Assembly (NCBI RefSeq): GCF_013410035.1
Contig: NZ_JACCBW010000004.1
Location: forward strand, 267,704-331,703
DNA: 64,000 bases
Direction: 5' to 3'
DNA from: Nocardioides cavernae
GTDB taxonomy: Bacteria; Actinomycetota; Actinomycetes; Propionibacteriales; Nocardioidaceae
The stretch's first letter is position 1. Each line of letters starts with the position of its first letter. The notes under the pieces were generated by a model. It made no database searches. It was not told the DNA's origin and was given only the letters and a program-made list of their open reading frames with translations. Positions 17,795 through 28,348 of this stretch are shown here, piece after piece. Position numbers and translations under genes: made by a program.

Positions 17795-19126
17795 CTAGCG
17801 AGGGGCGTCGGACGGAGCGGCAGCGGAGCGGGCACTCGCGCCGGCGGCGGCCAGACCGGCGGAACGGTCCCGCCTGCGGGCCGCGAGCGCGGCAGCGGCC
17901 TCCGGCTCGCGACGCGCGAAGCCGATGAGCAGGCCGAGCGCCACGAGCGAGGGCAGCAGCGCGGAGCCGCCGTAGGACACGATCGGCAGCGGGATGCCGA
18001 TGACGGGCAGGACCGCTAGGACCATGCCGACGTTGATCATCATCTGGCCGAGCAACCACACCACGATGCCGAAGGTGGCGTAGCGGACGAAGGGGTCCTG
18101 GGTGCTCAGCGCGACCCGGATGGCGGCGTAGGCGATCGTGAAGAACAGGGCGACGACCAGCAGCGTGCCGACCAGCCCGAGCTCCTCGCCGAGCACGGCG
18201 AAGATGTAGTCGGTGTGCGCCTCCGGCAGGTCTCCCCACTTCTGGGTCGAGGCGCCGATGCCCTGGCCGAACCACCCGCCGCTGGACAGGGCGTAGAGGC
18301 CGTGCGCGGGCTGCCAGCCGGTGTCGGTGTAGTCCTTGAACGGGTCGGTGAAGTGGGTGATGCGCTTGAGCCGCTCGGGGTCCATCGCAGCGAGCGCCGC
18401 GGCGGCGGCGCCGAGCACCGAGATGCTGAGGACGAACAGGCGCATGGGTGCGCCCACCACCCAGAGCATCCCGAGCATGATGATGCCGAGCACCATCGCG
18501 GTGCCGAGGTCACGACCGACGAGGACCAGGCCGATGACGGCGAGCAGGCCGGGCACCACGGGGACGAGCAGGTGGTGCAGCTCGCGGAGACGACGCTCCT
18601 TGTGGGCGTAGATGTTGGCCGCCCACAGGACGATGGCCAGCTTGGCCACCTCGGCCGGCTGCATGGTGAACGGACCGACCTGCAGCCAGTTCTTGTTGCC
18701 GTTGATCAGGACGCCGAAGCGCGCGACGAGGCCGAGCAGGACGAGCGCGAAGAGGAAGCTGGGATAGGCCAGCCGGCGGACGTGCTTGAGCGGCATCCGT
18801 GACGCCACCCAGGCGCACGGCACGCCGACCGCGACCCAGAGCAGCTGGCGCTTCACGACGGCGTAGGAGTCGTCGTAGGTGAGGTAGGACCGGACGCTGG
18901 ACGCGCTGAGCACCATGATCAGGCCGATGGTGAGCAGCAGCGCGGACGCGCCGAGGAGCAGGTAGTAGGAGGCGAGCGGCTTGTCGGCCGCCTCGCGCAC
19001 CGAGCGCGTCCCGTTGGAGACGGCGGCGCGGGAGGAGCGCCAGGCGGCGACGACGCCCGAGCCGAGCGGGGGGCGCACCTTGGCGGGCGCCTCGGTGCCG
19101 ACGTCCTCGGGGTTCGCGGTGGTCAT
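17795..19126 (-). CDS. ftsW: Septal peptidoglycan glycosyltransferase FtsW
   Basis: SEDS-family polymerase that works with FtsI at the septum. It has 443 residues, about ten helices. The SEDS signatures are present: NKNWLQVGPFTMQPAEVAKLA, the large loop with GGWFGQGIGAS and LPEAHTDYIFAVLGEELG, and PLPIVSYGGSALL near the end. Cytoplasmic tails at both ends are Ala/Arg-rich. It lies between murD and murG, as in other actinobacteria. Confidence 0.97.
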   Translation of the reverse strand: MTTANPEDVGTEAPAKVRPPLGSGVVAAWRSSRAAVSNGTRSVREAADKPLASYYLLLGASALLLTIGLIMVLSASSVRSYLTYDDSYAVVKRQLLWVAVGVPCAWVASRMPLKHVRRLAYPSFLFALVLLGLVARFGVLINGNKNWLQVGPFTMQPAEVAKLAIVLWAANIYAHKERRLRELHHLLVPVVPGLLAVIGLVLVGRDLGTAMVLGIIMLGMLWVVGAPMRLFVLSISVLGAAAAALAAMDPERLKRITHFTDPFKDYTDTGWQPAHGLYALSSGGWFGQGIGASTQKWGDLPEAHTDYIFAVLGEELGLVGTLLVVALFFTIAYAAIRVALSTQDPFVRYATFGIVVWLLGQMMINVGMVLAVLPVIGIPLPIVSYGGSALLPSLVALGLLIGFARREPEAAAALAARRRDRSAGLAAAGASARSAAAPSDAPR

Positions 19127-19159
19127 CTCGCGTCTCCCCTCGGGTGCGGTCGGGTGGGT

Positions 19160-20641
19160 CTAGTCGGTGCGGGCGATCCGGCGGTGCACGGCTGCGGCGA
19201 ACGCGTCGCCGCGGGCGCCGTAGTCGGTGAACATGTCCATGGAGGCACAGCCCGGCGCCAGCAGCACCGTGTCACCGGACCTGGCGAGCCCGGCGGCGGC
19301 GTCGACCACGCGCTCCATCGGCTCCCCAGTCTCGTCGGCGCCCACGTCGATGACCGGCACATCGGGCGCGTGTCGCGAAAGTGCGTCGGCGACCACCTGC
19401 CGGTCGCGGCCGAGCAGCACGACGCCGCGCAGCCGGTCGCGGACGGCGAGGACGAGGTCGTCGAAGCGGGCGCCCTTGGCGAGCCCGCCGGCCACCCACA
19501 CCACGTCGTCGAAGGCCGCCAGCGAGGACTGGGCGGCGTGGGGGTTGGTGGCCTTGGAGTCGTCGACCCAGGTGACGCCGTCGGCCTCGGCGACGTGCGC
19601 GATGCGGTGGCCGTCGGGGCGGAAGGCGCGCAGCCCGTCGCGCACGGCCTGCTGGCTCACGCCGTGGGCGCGGGCGAGGGCGGCGGCGGCGAGGGCGTTG
19701 GCGACGACGTGCGGGGCGGGCGAGGCCAGGTCGGCCAGCGTGCACAACTCGGCCGCGCTGCTCGCGCGCTCCTCGATGAAGGCCCGGTCGACGAGCAGGT
19801 CCTCGACGACCCCGACGTCGCCGGACGACGGCGTGCCGAGGGTGAAGCCGACCGCCCGCGCGCCCTCGACGACCTCGGCCTCCCGGACCATCTCCTCCGT
19901 GGCCGGGTCGGCGAGGTTGTAGACGCACGCACGCTGCACGCGCTCGTAGATGCGGGCCTTGTCGGCGGCGTACTGCTCCATGCCGGTGGGCCCGCCCGGC
20001 TCGTCGGCGTACCAGTCGAGGTGGTCCTCGGCGACGTTGAGCACGACGGCCGACTCGGCGGACATCGAGTGGGTGTAGTGGAGCTGGAAGCTGGAGAGCT
20101 CGACGGCGAGCGCGTCGTAGGGCTCGGGGTCCATCACGGCCTCGACGATCGGGAGGCCGACGTTGCCGACGGCGACGGCGCGCAGGCCGGCGGCGCGCAG
20201 GATCGACTCCAGCATCTGCACGGTGGTGGTCTTGCCGTTGGTGCCGGTGACCGCGAGCCACGGAGCGGCGTTCTCCGGGTCGCGCAACCGCCAGGCGAGC
20301 TCGACCTCGCCCCAGACGGGGACGCCACGCTCCACGGCCTGCGCCAGCAACGGCGACGAGGGCCGCCACCCGGGCGAGGTGACCACGAGGTCCACCTCGT
20401 CGGGCAGGGTGTCGGTGGCGCCGGGCTCGAGGCGGACCGTGGCCCCGAGGGTCTCGAGGAGGCGGGCCTTCTCGGCCTTCTCCTCCGAGGTGGACTCGTC
20501 GAGCGCGGTGACCTGCGCGCCGAGGAAGAGCAGGTTGTCGGCGGCAGCGAAGCCGGACACCCCGAACCCGGCGACCACGACACGTGTGCCGGACCAGTCG
20601 CTGGCCCGGCCCAGGGACTGGACGTCGCGCGACTCAGCCAA
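19160..20641 (-). CDS. murD: UDP-N-acetylmuramoyl-L-alanine--D-glutamate ligase
   Basis: Adds D-Glu to UDP-MurNAc-Ala. It has 493 residues: N-terminal [16 protein letters not shown] domain, ATP loop [28 protein letters not shown], and C-terminal [13 protein letters not shown]. The TTG start at 20641 overlaps the mraY stop by 8 nt; no better ATG or GTG was seen that keeps the whole N-terminal fold. Confidence 0.96.
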   Translation of the reverse strand: MAESRDVQSLGRASDWSGTRVVVAGFGVSGFAAADNLLFLGAQVTALDESTSEEKAEKARLLETLGATVRLEPGATDTLPDEVDLVVTSPGWRPSSPLLAQAVERGVPVWGEVELAWRLRDPENAAPWLAVTGTNGKTTTVQMLESILRAAGLRAVAVGNVGLPIVEAVMDPEPYDALAVELSSFQLHYTHSMSAESAVVLNVAEDHLDWYADEPGGPTGMEQYAADKARIYERVQRACVYNLADPATEEMVREAEVVEGARAVGFTLGTPSSGDVGVVEDLLVDRAFIEERASSAAELCTLADLASPAPHVVANALAAAALARAHGVSQQAVRDGLRAFRPDGHRIAHVAEADGVTWVDDSKATNPHAAQSSLAAFDDVVWVAGGLAKGARFDDLVLAVRDRLRGVVLLGRDRQVVADALSRHAPDVPVIDVGADETGEPMERVVDAAAGLARSGDTVLLAPGCASMDMFTDYGARGDAFAAAVHRRIARTD

Positions 20642-21746
20642 TGCCGGCGACCCACTCGGCGTAGAAGATGCCGAGGCCGGTGGCCACGGCGAGGCCGGTG
20701 ATGATCCAGAAGCGGATCACGATGGTCACCTGCTCCCAGCCCAGCATCTCGAAGTGGTGGTGCAGCGGGGTCATGCGGAAGACGCGATGTCCGGGCTGGA
20801 CGCGGAAGATGCTCCGGAACAGGCCGCTCGCGCGGCTCGCCTTGAAGACCGAGACCTGGATCATCACCGAGACGGTGACGGCGACGAAGAGGCCGCCGAT
20901 GATGACCAGGAGGAGCTCCGTGCGGGTCATGATCGCGAAGCCGGCCATCGCGCCGCCGAGGGCGAGGGAACCGGTGTCGCCCATGATGATCTGCGCCGGC
21001 GAGGCGTTCCACCACAGGAAGCCGAAGCAGGCTCCGGTGATGGCCGCGGCGACGACGGCGAGGTCGAGCGGGTCGCGCACCTCGTAGCACTTGGGCCCGG
21101 CCTCGAGGGCGCAGGACTGGCTGTTCTGCCAGATGTTGACGAGCGTGTAGGCCGCGAAGACCAGGATCGAGGAGCCCGCGGCGAGGCCGTCGAGGCCGTC
21201 GGTGAGGTTGACGGCGTTGCTGAACCCGGTGACGAAGAACCAGATCAGCACCAGCGCCAGGACCATCGGCAGCGCGAAGCCCTCGTAGTCGCGGATGAAG
21301 GAGATGTGGTCCGACGCCGGGCGCCAGCCCCGCTCGTCCTCCAGCACGGGCGACAGCGCGAGGAAGCCGAAGACGACCGCGACGAGGGTCTGGCCGATCA
21401 TCTTGGCCCGGCTGCGCAGGCCGAGGTTGTGCTGCCGACTCACCTTGAGGAAGTCGTCGAGGAACCCGACCGTGCCGAGGCCGACGAAGAGGAAGAGCAG
21501 CAGCAGCGCCGACGCGGTGGGCGCCGAGCCCGTGATCACCTTGGCGGCGATGTAGCCGACCACCGTCGCCAGCACGATCACCGCGCCACCCATGGTGGGC
21601 GTGCCGCGCTTCGTGTGGTGGGTGGTCGGGCCGTCGTCACGGATCGGCTGGCCGAACCCCTGCCGCGTGAAGAACCGGATCGCGTACCTCGTGCCGAGCA
21701 GCGAGATCAGCAGCGAGAGTCCTCCTCCGAACAGGATGGCTCTCAT
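20634..21746 (-). CDS. mraY: Phospho-N-acetylmuramoyl-pentapeptide transferase
   Basis: Makes lipid I from UDP-MurNAc-pentapeptide and undecaprenyl phosphate. It has 370 residues with about ten helices. The acidic catalytic motifs are present: [22 protein letters not shown] and [14 protein letters not shown], plus the MTPLHHHFE loop. The ATG at 21746 overlaps the murF stop as ATGA. A Cys-containing loop near residues 211-220 ([16 protein letters not shown]) is similar to other actinobacterial MraY. Confidence 0.98.
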   Translation of the reverse strand: MRAILFGGGLSLLISLLGTRYAIRFFTRQGFGQPIRDDGPTTHHTKRGTPTMGGAVIVLATVVGYIAAKVITGSAPTASALLLLFLFVGLGTVGFLDDFLKVSRQHNLGLRSRAKMIGQTLVAVVFGFLALSPVLEDERGWRPASDHISFIRDYEGFALPMVLALVLIWFFVTGFSNAVNLTDGLDGLAAGSSILVFAAYTLVNIWQNSQSCALEAGPKCYEVRDPLDLAVVAAAITGACFGFLWWNASPAQIIMGDTGSLALGGAMAGFAIMTRTELLLVIIGGLFVAVTVSVMIQVSVFKASRASGLFRSIFRVQPGHRVFRMTPLHHHFEMLGWEQVTIVIRFWIITGLAVATGLGIFYAEWVAGIG

Positions 21747-23137
21747 GTGGTGCGTCTCCCTTCCTTGCCGTCCCCGGTGAGGAGGTCGTCGGCGATCACT
21801 TCCAGCGCGGCCCCCCGTGATGCCTTCACCAGGACGACATCAGCAGCCGAGACATTGTGCCGCAGCCACGCGACGGCCTCGTCACGCCCCGCCGTGGTGA
21901 TGGTCACTCCCCCGCCTGCCGCGCCGGCGTACCCCTCCGAGATGGCATCCGCCGCGGGCCCGACGGTGAGCAGGACGTCGACGCCCTGGTCCGCGACGAA
22001 GCGGCCGACGTCGCGGTGCGCGCCGAGCGCGCCGGCACCGAGCTCGAGCATGGTCCCCAGGACGGCGATCGTGCGCCGCCCGCTGCGCTCCCCCATCCCG
22101 GCGAGGGTCTCGACGGCCGCCTTCATCGACTCGGGATTGGCGTTGTAGGCGTCGTTGACGACGACCAGCCCGTCGGCACGCTCGCCGACCTCCATCCGCC
22201 AGCGACTGGCGGGGAGGGCGTCGGCGAGCGAGTCGGCGACCGTGTCGAGGTCGAGCCCGGCGGCGAGCGCCATGGCCGCCGCGGCCGAGGCGTTGCGCCA
22301 CTGGAAGGCGCCGACCTGGGCGAGGTGGACCGAGGCGTACGCCCCCCGGTGCGCGAGCACGAACGACTGGCGGCCGAGGTCGTCGGTCGTGATCTCGCTG
22401 ACGGCCACGTCGGCGCCGGTCGTGCCGAAGGTCCGGACCGTGGCACCGGTCCGGGGGGCCATCGCCGCGACCATGTCGTCGTCGGCGTTGAGGACGGCCG
22501 TCCCCGCGGGCGGCAGCGACTCGATGATCTCGCCCTTGGCGACGGCGATGGCCTCACGGCTGCCGAACTCGCCGATGTGCGCGGTGCCGACGTTGAGCAC
22601 GGCCGCGATCCTCGGTGGGGCGATCGCGCACAGCCGGGCGATGTGCCCGACGCCGCGGGCGCCCATCTCCACCACGAGGTAGCGCGTCTCGGGCGTCGCC
22701 CGCAGGACGGTCAGCGGCACACCGAGCTCGTTGTTGAAGTTGCCCCGCGTCGCGACGGTCGGTCCGGACTCGGACAGGACGTGCGCGAGGTAGTCCTTGG
22801 TGCCGGTCTTGCCCTGGGATCCCGTCATCGCCAGCACGACCACGTCGGGCAGCCGGTCGACGACGTGGCGCGCGAGGAGGCCGAGGGCCGCGGTCGCGTC
22901 CGGGACCACGATGGTCGGCAGCTCGGTCGGGCGGCTGCCCAGCACGGCGACCGCTCCGGCCGCCCCCGCCGCGGCGACGAAGTCGTGGCCGTCGACGCGC
23001 TCGCCGGCGATCGCGACGAACAGGCCGGACGGCTCCGGGGTCCGGGTGTCGATGAACGCGCCGCCGGTCACGACGGCGTCGCCGTGGGCGACCCCGCCGA
23101 CGACCTCGGCGATCTCCGCGAGCGTCATCTCGATCAT
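21743..23137 (-). CDS. murF: UDP-MurNAc-tripeptide--D-alanyl-D-alanine ligase
   Basis: Adds D-Ala-D-Ala to complete the stem pentapeptide. It has 464 residues: substrate domain FIDTRTPEPSGLFVAIAGERVDGHDF, ATP loop AMTGSQGKTGTKD, NVGTAHIGEFGS, and VVNDAYNANPESMKAA in the C-terminal domain. The ATG at 23137 overlaps the murE stop as ATGA. Confidence 0.97.
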   Translation of the reverse strand: MIEMTLAEIAEVVGGVAHGDAVVTGGAFIDTRTPEPSGLFVAIAGERVDGHDFVAAAGAAGAVAVLGSRPTELPTIVVPDATAALGLLARHVVDRLPDVVVLAMTGSQGKTGTKDYLAHVLSESGPTVATRGNFNNELGVPLTVLRATPETRYLVVEMGARGVGHIARLCAIAPPRIAAVLNVGTAHIGEFGSREAIAVAKGEIIESLPPAGTAVLNADDDMVAAMAPRTGATVRTFGTTGADVAVSEITTDDLGRQSFVLAHRGAYASVHLAQVGAFQWRNASAAAAMALAAGLDLDTVADSLADALPASRWRMEVGERADGLVVVNDAYNANPESMKAAVETLAGMGERSGRRTIAVLGTMLELGAGALGAHRDVGRFVADQGVDVLLTVGPAADAISEGYAGAAGGGVTITTAGRDEAVAWLRHNVSAADVVLVKASRGAALEVIADDLLTGDGKEGRRTT

Positions 23138-24699
23138 GCGTCACGCTCCTCGAGGACCGCCCGGACCTCGTCGGCGGCGACGAGGCGGTCGTCGAAGGGG
23201 TGCACCACGCCCCGGACCTCCTGGCCGGTCTCGTGCCCCTTGCCGGCGACCAGCACGACGTCGCCGGTGCGGGCACGGCGTACGGCCTCGCGGATCGCGA
23301 GCCTGCGGTCACCGACCTCGAGCACCTCGGCGGTGCCGTCCACGGTCCCGTCGAGGACCGCCGAGCGGATCGCCGCCGGGTCCTCGGTGCGCGGGTTGTC
23401 GTCGGTGACCACCACGACGTCGGCGAGGCGGGCGGCGATCTCGCCCATGACGGGCCGCTTCAGCGTGTCGCGGTCCCCGCCGGCGCCGACGACCGCGATG
23501 ACCCGGCCGTCGGTCAGCGGACGCAGCGTCGTGAGGACGGCCTCGAGGGCATCGGGCTTGTGGGCGTAGTCGACGACCAGCGTCCAGTCCTGGCCGGCCG
23601 CGACCTGCTCGAGGCGGCCGGGCACGCCGCCGACGCGGGCGATGCCGTCGGCCACCACCTGCGGGTCGAGTCCGGAGAGCGCGGCCGCGGCGATGGCGGC
23701 CAGCGCGTTGGCGACGTTGAACTCGCCGGGGATGCCGACCGCGGCGCGCACCTCGACACCCGGCCCGAGGACGGTGAAGGTCGCCCCGCCCGCCGTGAGG
23801 TCGACGTCGACGGCGCGCCAGTCGGCGTCCGCGCCGCGCGAGGAGCAGGTCGACATCGGGATGCCGGCCACGTCGAGCAGTCGCCGCCCGTGCTCGTCGT
23901 CGACGTTGGTCAGGCCCGTGCGGGCGCGCTCCGGGGTGAAGAGGCCCGCCTTCGCGGCGAAGTAGTCCTCGACCGTGTCGTGGAAGTCGAGGTGGTCACG
24001 CCCGAGGTTGAGGAACACCGCCACGTCGAACACCACGCCGTCGACGCGGCCCATCACCAGTGCGTGGCTCGAGACCTCCATCGCGCAGGTGTCGACGCCG
24101 CGCTCGCGCATGACCGCGAAGAGCCCGTGCAGGTCGGGCGCCTCCGGTGTGGTCAGCTGCGTCCGGACGTCCTCCCCCGCGATGCGGGTGCCGACGGTGC
24201 CGATGACCGCCGACGTGACCCCGGACGCGGTGAGCCCCTGCTCGAGCAGGCGGGTGGTGGTGGTCTTGCCCTGGGTGCCGGTGACGCCGATGGTGCGCAG
24301 CGCCGCGGCGGGCTCGCCGTAGAGGTGCGCCGCGAGCCGGCCGAGCACGCGGCGGGGCGCGGGGACCACGATCGCCGCGGTGCCCGGAGGCAGTCGGTCG
24401 AGGCCGGCGGCGTCGGTGAGCACCGCCACGGCACCGGCCGACAGCGCCTGGTCGGCGAAGTCCGCACCGTGCGAACGCGCGCCGGGCAGCGCGGCGTACA
24501 GGTCACCCGGGCGGATCCGCGCGGTGCTCAACGAGATGCCGGACACCGACGCGCCGAGGTCGCCGTGGACGGAGACGTTGGTCAGGCCGCCCAGCCAGTC
24601 GGCGAGGGCCGCCGCGGGGGTCGACGGAGCCGTGCGGGGTCGGGTCGCGGCCGGCATCTCGTGCAGGTCCTCGTCCACCGACCGAGCGTATCGACTCAC
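23134..24699 (-). CDS. murE: UDP-MurNAc-Ala-Glu--diaminopimelate ligase
   Basis: Adds diaminopimelate to the stem peptide. It has 521 residues with ATP loop GVTGTQGKTTTT, MEVSSHAL and NLGRDHLDFH. DDNPRTEDP contains the DNPR motif that marks diaminopimelate rather than lysine specificity; whether LL- or meso-DAP cannot be told from sequence. Start choice: the GTG at 24699 overlaps the ftsI stop as GTGA and has GGAG upstream. Alternatives in frame are GTG 24678 and ATG 24657. Confidence 0.95.
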   Translation of the reverse strand: MSRYARSVDEDLHEMPAATRPRTAPSTPAAALADWLGGLTNVSVHGDLGASVSGISLSTARIRPGDLYAALPGARSHGADFADQALSAGAVAVLTDAAGLDRLPPGTAAIVVPAPRRVLGRLAAHLYGEPAAALRTIGVTGTQGKTTTTRLLEQGLTASGVTSAVIGTVGTRIAGEDVRTQLTTPEAPDLHGLFAVMRERGVDTCAMEVSSHALVMGRVDGVVFDVAVFLNLGRDHLDFHDTVEDYFAAKAGLFTPERARTGLTNVDDEHGRRLLDVAGIPMSTCSSRGADADWRAVDVDLTAGGATFTVLGPGVEVRAAVGIPGEFNVANALAAIAAAALSGLDPQVVADGIARVGGVPGRLEQVAAGQDWTLVVDYAHKPDALEAVLTTLRPLTDGRVIAVVGAGGDRDTLKRPVMGEIAARLADVVVVTDDNPRTEDPAAIRSAVLDGTVDGTAEVLEVGDRRLAIREAVRRARTGDVVLVAGKGHETGQEVRGVVHPFDDRLVAADEVRAVLEERDA

Positions 24700-26474
24700 C
24701 ACTCCACGGGCAGACGCGACGGCGTGCCGTTGGTCGGCTCGACGCCGTAGCGGCCCAGGACGTAGCCCATGATCCGGGAGAAGACCGGCCCGGCCACCGA
24801 GCCGCCGCCGCCGTCGACCTTCGGCGCGTGGACGACGACGTAGACGGTGAACCGGGCGTCGTCGGCCGGCGCGAAGCCGCCGAACGACAGCGACGTGCTG
24901 TCGTAGAGGCCCGTCTCGGGGTTGACCCGCTGGGCGGTGCCGGTCTTGCCGGCGACGAGGTAGCCGGGGACCTGGGCCCGGGGGGCGACGCCGTCCTCGG
25001 GGTCGACGACCTTCTCCATCATCTTCGCCGTGCCGCGGGCGGCCTGCTTGCTGACGACGCGGGTGCGGGTGGCGACGTCGGTGCCGACCGTGACCCCGTC
25101 GTCGGTGACGGCCGAGCCCGCGATGACGCTGGGCGAAACCCGGACGCCGCCGTTGGCGATCGTGTTGACCGCGGCGGCCATCTGCAGGACGTTGACCGAC
25201 AGCGACTGCCCGAACGCGACGCGGTCCTTGGTCTGCGAGGTCATCGCCTCGCCGGCCGTCAGGATGCCGGGGGTCTCGCCGCGGACGCCGACGTCGGTGC
25301 GCTGGCCCAGCCCGAACGCGCGGAGGTACTGCACGAGCTCGACGGGCGAGAACGCGTCGGCGGCCAGCACGGTGCCGATGTTCGAGGACTTGGCGATGAT
25401 GCCCGCCAGCGTCAGCCGGATGGTGCCGTGGTCGAACCAGTCGCCGATGACGCGGTCCTGGCGCGCGAGGTTGGGCGGGACCTTGAACCTCTGGCGCGGG
25501 AACGCCTTGCCCGCGTCGATGAGGGACGCGGCGGTGAGCACCTTCTGCACCGAGCCGGGCTCGTAGGTGTCGCTCATCGCGCGCGAGCCGAGGTCGTCCT
25601 CCGAGCGCGCCTCGGTGGGGGCGTTGGCGTCGAAGGTCGGCACGTCGGCGAGCGCGAGGACCTCGCCGGTGCGGGTGTCGAGCACCACGGCGGCGCCGCT
25701 CTCGGCCTTGTACTGCTGGACCGCCTGGGCGAGCACCTTCTGGGTGAACCACTGGAGGTCGCGGTCGATGGTGGTGCGCAGAGGCTGACCGTTCTGCGCG
25801 GCCTTGAGGGTGCTCTCGCGCAGCGGGATCCGTACGCCCTTGCCGGAGTTGGACTGCCAGGTCGCCTCGCCGTCGACGCCGGCGAGCTGCTTGTCGAAGG
25901 TCCGCTCGAAGCCGCCGAGCGGCTCGTCGGTGCCCATGTAGCCGAGCAGGTTGGCCGCGACGTCACCGGAGGGGTAGTCGCGGATCGGGTCGTCCTGCAG
26001 CGAGATGCCCGTGAAGCCGGCGGCGTCGAGCTCGGCGAGGGTGTCGCTGGCGAGGGTGCTGGGCACGCGGCGCGCGACGTACTCGTAGCGGCTGCCCTCC
26101 TTGCGGCCGCGCAGGGCCGTGAGGGCCTTGAAGTAGTCGATGGAGAGCCGCTCGGAGAGCAGCTGCGCGAGCTCGGTCGCCCTGTCGGCCGTGAGGCTCG
26201 GGTCGGCGATCACCATCTTGCCCTTGATCGAGTCGGCCAGCGGGACGCCGTTGCGGTCGAGGATGTCGCCGCGCTCGGCCTCCAGCGTCACGCGCACACC
26301 GCCCTCGGCGGCGGCGCGGAGGGCGTACGACTGCGGGTCCACGCCCTGCAGCTGCACGAGGCGCGCGCCGAAGAAGGAGAGGACGACCGCGATGAGCAGG
26401 AACCCCACGCGCAGGCGCAGCAGGGGCGCGCCGCGCGATGCTCCGCGTCTGCCCGTGGTGCGGGTGCTCGGCAC
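24696..26474 (-). CDS. ftsI: Septal penicillin-binding protein FtsI (class B PBP)
   Basis: Septum transpeptidase, 592 residues. An N-terminal helix (about 22-40) is followed by a dimerisation domain with RGDILDRNGVPLA (68-80) and the transpeptidase domain: active serine S308 in SVQK, SSN at 363-365, KTGT at 510-513. No PASTA domain is present. It starts at 26474, 91 nt after the ftsL-like gene; that gap contains a small hairpin. Confidence 0.96.
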   Translation of the reverse strand: MPSTRTTGRRGASRGAPLLRLRVGFLLIAVVLSFFGARLVQLQGVDPQSYALRAAAEGGVRVTLEAERGDILDRNGVPLADSIKGKMVIADPSLTADRATELAQLLSERLSIDYFKALTALRGRKEGSRYEYVARRVPSTLASDTLAELDAAGFTGISLQDDPIRDYPSGDVAANLLGYMGTDEPLGGFERTFDKQLAGVDGEATWQSNSGKGVRIPLRESTLKAAQNGQPLRTTIDRDLQWFTQKVLAQAVQQYKAESGAAVVLDTRTGEVLALADVPTFDANAPTEARSEDDLGSRAMSDTYEPGSVQKVLTAASLIDAGKAFPRQRFKVPPNLARQDRVIGDWFDHGTIRLTLAGIIAKSSNIGTVLAADAFSPVELVQYLRAFGLGQRTDVGVRGETPGILTAGEAMTSQTKDRVAFGQSLSVNVLQMAAAVNTIANGGVRVSPSVIAGSAVTDDGVTVGTDVATRTRVVSKQAARGTAKMMEKVVDPEDGVAPRAQVPGYLVAGKTGTAQRVNPETGLYDSTSLSFGGFAPADDARFTVYVVVHAPKVDGGGGSVAGPVFSRIMGYVLGRYGVEPTNGTPSRLPVEW

Positions 26475-26538
26475 TGGTTCTCCCTCATCTCGCGGCCGCT
26501 CCCCTGCGGGGCGGGCTGTCGTCAGGCTAGGGCGGCGA

Positions 26539-26558
26539 GGTCGCGGATCCGCGCGACC
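26539..26558 (-). other. Intercistronic hairpin between the ftsL-like gene and ftsI
   Basis: An inverted repeat (ggtcgcg / cgcgcgacc, one small bulge) starts 7 nt after the ftsL-like stop. It may stabilise or attenuate the transcript ahead of ftsI. There is no U run, so full termination is unlikely. Confidence 0.35.
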
Positions 26559-26565
26559 GCGCCGG

Positions 26566-27087
26566 TCATCGGTTGCGGTTCTTGCGTTGCTCGGTGGTCG
26601 GCACGGCCGGCACCTCCACGACCACCGGGGCCGGGGCGAGGTTGGCCGGCAGGATCGGCGCAGGCGGGTCGAGGTCGAGCGCGTTCTCGCGCGTCGTCGG
26701 CGTCCGGGCGCCGACGGTCTTGCCGGTCTCGAGGTCGAGGAAGACCGGAGCGGAGGGGATCACCATCCCCATCGCCTGGGCCTCGGTCGCGACCCGCTGC
26801 GGGTTGCGGAGCTCGTCGAGCTCCATCCGGAGGGTCTGCTCGCGGGCCGCGAGGGTGTCGGCCTGGTCCTCGAGGGACGACGCGGTGAAGGAGGCCTGCT
26901 GCATGGAGGTGTTGAAGAGGAGCAGCCCGACGATCCCGGCGAGGAGGACGAGGCTCACGAGCGTCATGAACGGCACCCGCGGGGCCCGGGTGCGCACCCG
27001 CGGCACCACGGTGAGGCGCGCCTTGTCGACGGCCTCCTGCGCGATGCGGGTGACCCGGGTGCGTGGCTGGAGTGCGGGACTGCTCAT
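26566..27087 (-). CDS. FtsL-like septum formation protein
   Basis: A 173-residue bitopic protein in the usual ftsL position between rsmH and ftsI. It has an Arg-rich cytoplasmic head, one helix (about 40-60), then a short coiled coil ([20 protein letters not shown]) and the family-like [11 protein letters not shown] segment. A Pro-rich tail ends in RKNRNR. FtsL proteins diverge strongly, so the call rests on topology and position. It overlaps the rsmH end by 4 nt. Confidence 0.85.
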   Translation of the reverse strand: MSSPALQPRTRVTRIAQEAVDKARLTVVPRVRTRAPRVPFMTLVSLVLLAGIVGLLLFNTSMQQASFTASSLEDQADTLAAREQTLRMELDELRNPQRVATEAQAMGMVIPSAPVFLDLETGKTVGARTPTTRENALDLDPPAPILPANLAPAPVVVEVPAVPTTEQRKNRNR

Positions 27088-28073
27088 CTGACGACTCCTG
27101 GGGAAGAAGGGCGCGAGGAGGTGGACGGGGGCAGGACGCGCTCGACCGCGCGGAGACGGACGGACGCGGCGCGTGGGTTCTCGGCGATCTCGGACTCGTC
27201 GGCCTGCTCGGCACCCCGCGTGACGAGACGCAGCGCCGGCTCGGCGCCCTCGGGGACGAACGGCAGGTCCGGTGGGACGTCGAGGCGCGTGGCGTCGGCG
27301 AAGGCACGCTTCACGAGCCGGTCCTCGAGGGAGTGGTAGGCCTCCACGACCACGCGACCGCCGACCCCGATGGCCTCGATCGAGGCGGGGATCGCACGGC
27401 GCAGCACGGCGAGCTCGTCGTTGACGGCCATCCGGAGCGCCTGGAAGGTCCGCTTCGCCGGGTGGCCGCCGGTGCGTCGTGCGGGTGCCGGGATCGTGGC
27501 GTAGAGCAGCTCGACCAGGTCGGCGCTCGTGGTGAACGGCGTCGTCTCGCGACGGCGTACGACCTCGCGCGCGATCCTGCTGGCGAACTTCTCCTCGCCG
27601 TACTCCCGCAGGATGCGGGTCAGCTCCTGGGCGGAGGCGGTGTTGAGCAGGTCGGCGGCGGTGTGGCCCGTGGTCGGGTCCATCCGCATGTCGAGCGGCG
27701 CGTCCTCGGCGTAGGCGAAGCCGCGGTCGCGGACGTCGAGCTGCATCGAGGAGACCCCGAGGTCGAAGAAGATCGCGTCGACGTGGTCGAGGCCCAGCGA
27801 GGCGATGACCTCGGGCAGCTCGTCGTAGACCGCGTGGACGGCCGTGAACCGGTCGCCGTGGGCGGCGAGCCGGTCGGACGACATCGCGAGCGCCGCCGGG
27901 TCGCGGTCGATGCCGATGACCCGGGCCTGCGGCAGCCGCTCGAGGACGGCCTCGCTGTGCCCGCCGAGGCCGAGCGTGCAGTCCAGGTAGACCGAGCCGG
28001 GGGCCTCGAGCGCAGGCGCCAGCAGGGCGACGACCCGGTCGAGGAGCACCGGGGCGTGGCGGGGAGTCGTCAT
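27084..28073 (-). CDS. rsmH: 16S rRNA (cytosine-1402-N4)-methyltransferase RsmH
   Basis: SAM-dependent methylation of 16S rRNA C1402. It has 329 residues: [10 protein letters not shown] start, SAM loop [33 protein letters not shown] and [14 protein letters not shown]. It lies 4 nt downstream of the small membrane protein gene at 28078-28236 and overlaps the ftsL-like gene with ATGA at its 3' end. Confidence 0.97.
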   Translation of the reverse strand: MTTPRHAPVLLDRVVALLAPALEAPGSVYLDCTLGLGGHSEAVLERLPQARVIGIDRDPAALAMSSDRLAAHGDRFTAVHAVYDELPEVIASLGLDHVDAIFFDLGVSSMQLDVRDRGFAYAEDAPLDMRMDPTTGHTAADLLNTASAQELTRILREYGEEKFASRIAREVVRRRETTPFTTSADLVELLYATIPAPARRTGGHPAKRTFQALRMAVNDELAVLRRAIPASIEAIGVGGRVVVEAYHSLEDRLVKRAFADATRLDVPPDLPFVPEGAEPALRLVTRGAEQADESEIAENPRAASVRLRAVERVLPPSTSSRPSSPGVVR

Positions 28074-28077
28074 CTGC

Positions 28078-28236
28078 TCAGCCCTGGGAGCCCAGGTGCG
28101 TCAGCAGCAGCAGCGCGAGGGCCAGGCCGCAGGCAGTGGCAGCGGAGAAGGCGATGAGGGCGGCTGCCTCCCGCGCCTGGTCGCGCACCCGCAGCGGCGG
28201 TGCCGCGGTGCGAACCGTTGGCTGGGTGCTGCTCAT
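28078..28236 (-). CDS. Small (52-residue) single-helix membrane protein of the dcw cluster
   Basis: A short gene between mraZ and rsmH. The protein starts [10 protein letters not shown], has a charged stretch RVRDQAREA and one hydrophobic helix (about residues 24-46), ending THLGSQG. The stop is 4 nt before the rsmH ATG. Similar small one-helix proteins are found at this place in other actinobacterial dcw clusters (recalled, not checked). The ribosome site is weak (GTGGGG). Function is unknown; a membrane role beside FtsL/FtsI is inferred from topology and context. Confidence 0.72.
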   Translation of the reverse strand: MSSTQPTVRTAAPPLRVRDQAREAAALIAFSAATACGLALALLLLTHLGSQG

Positions 28237-28348
28237 GGTCTCGACCCCACTGAGTGCTCGTGTGCGTGCTCGTCTGCGTGTGCTGCTGATCGGGAGGGTG
28301 GCGGTGCGGCTGACACGCCCCGACGTAGGTGCACGGGGTGAGCCGCCG

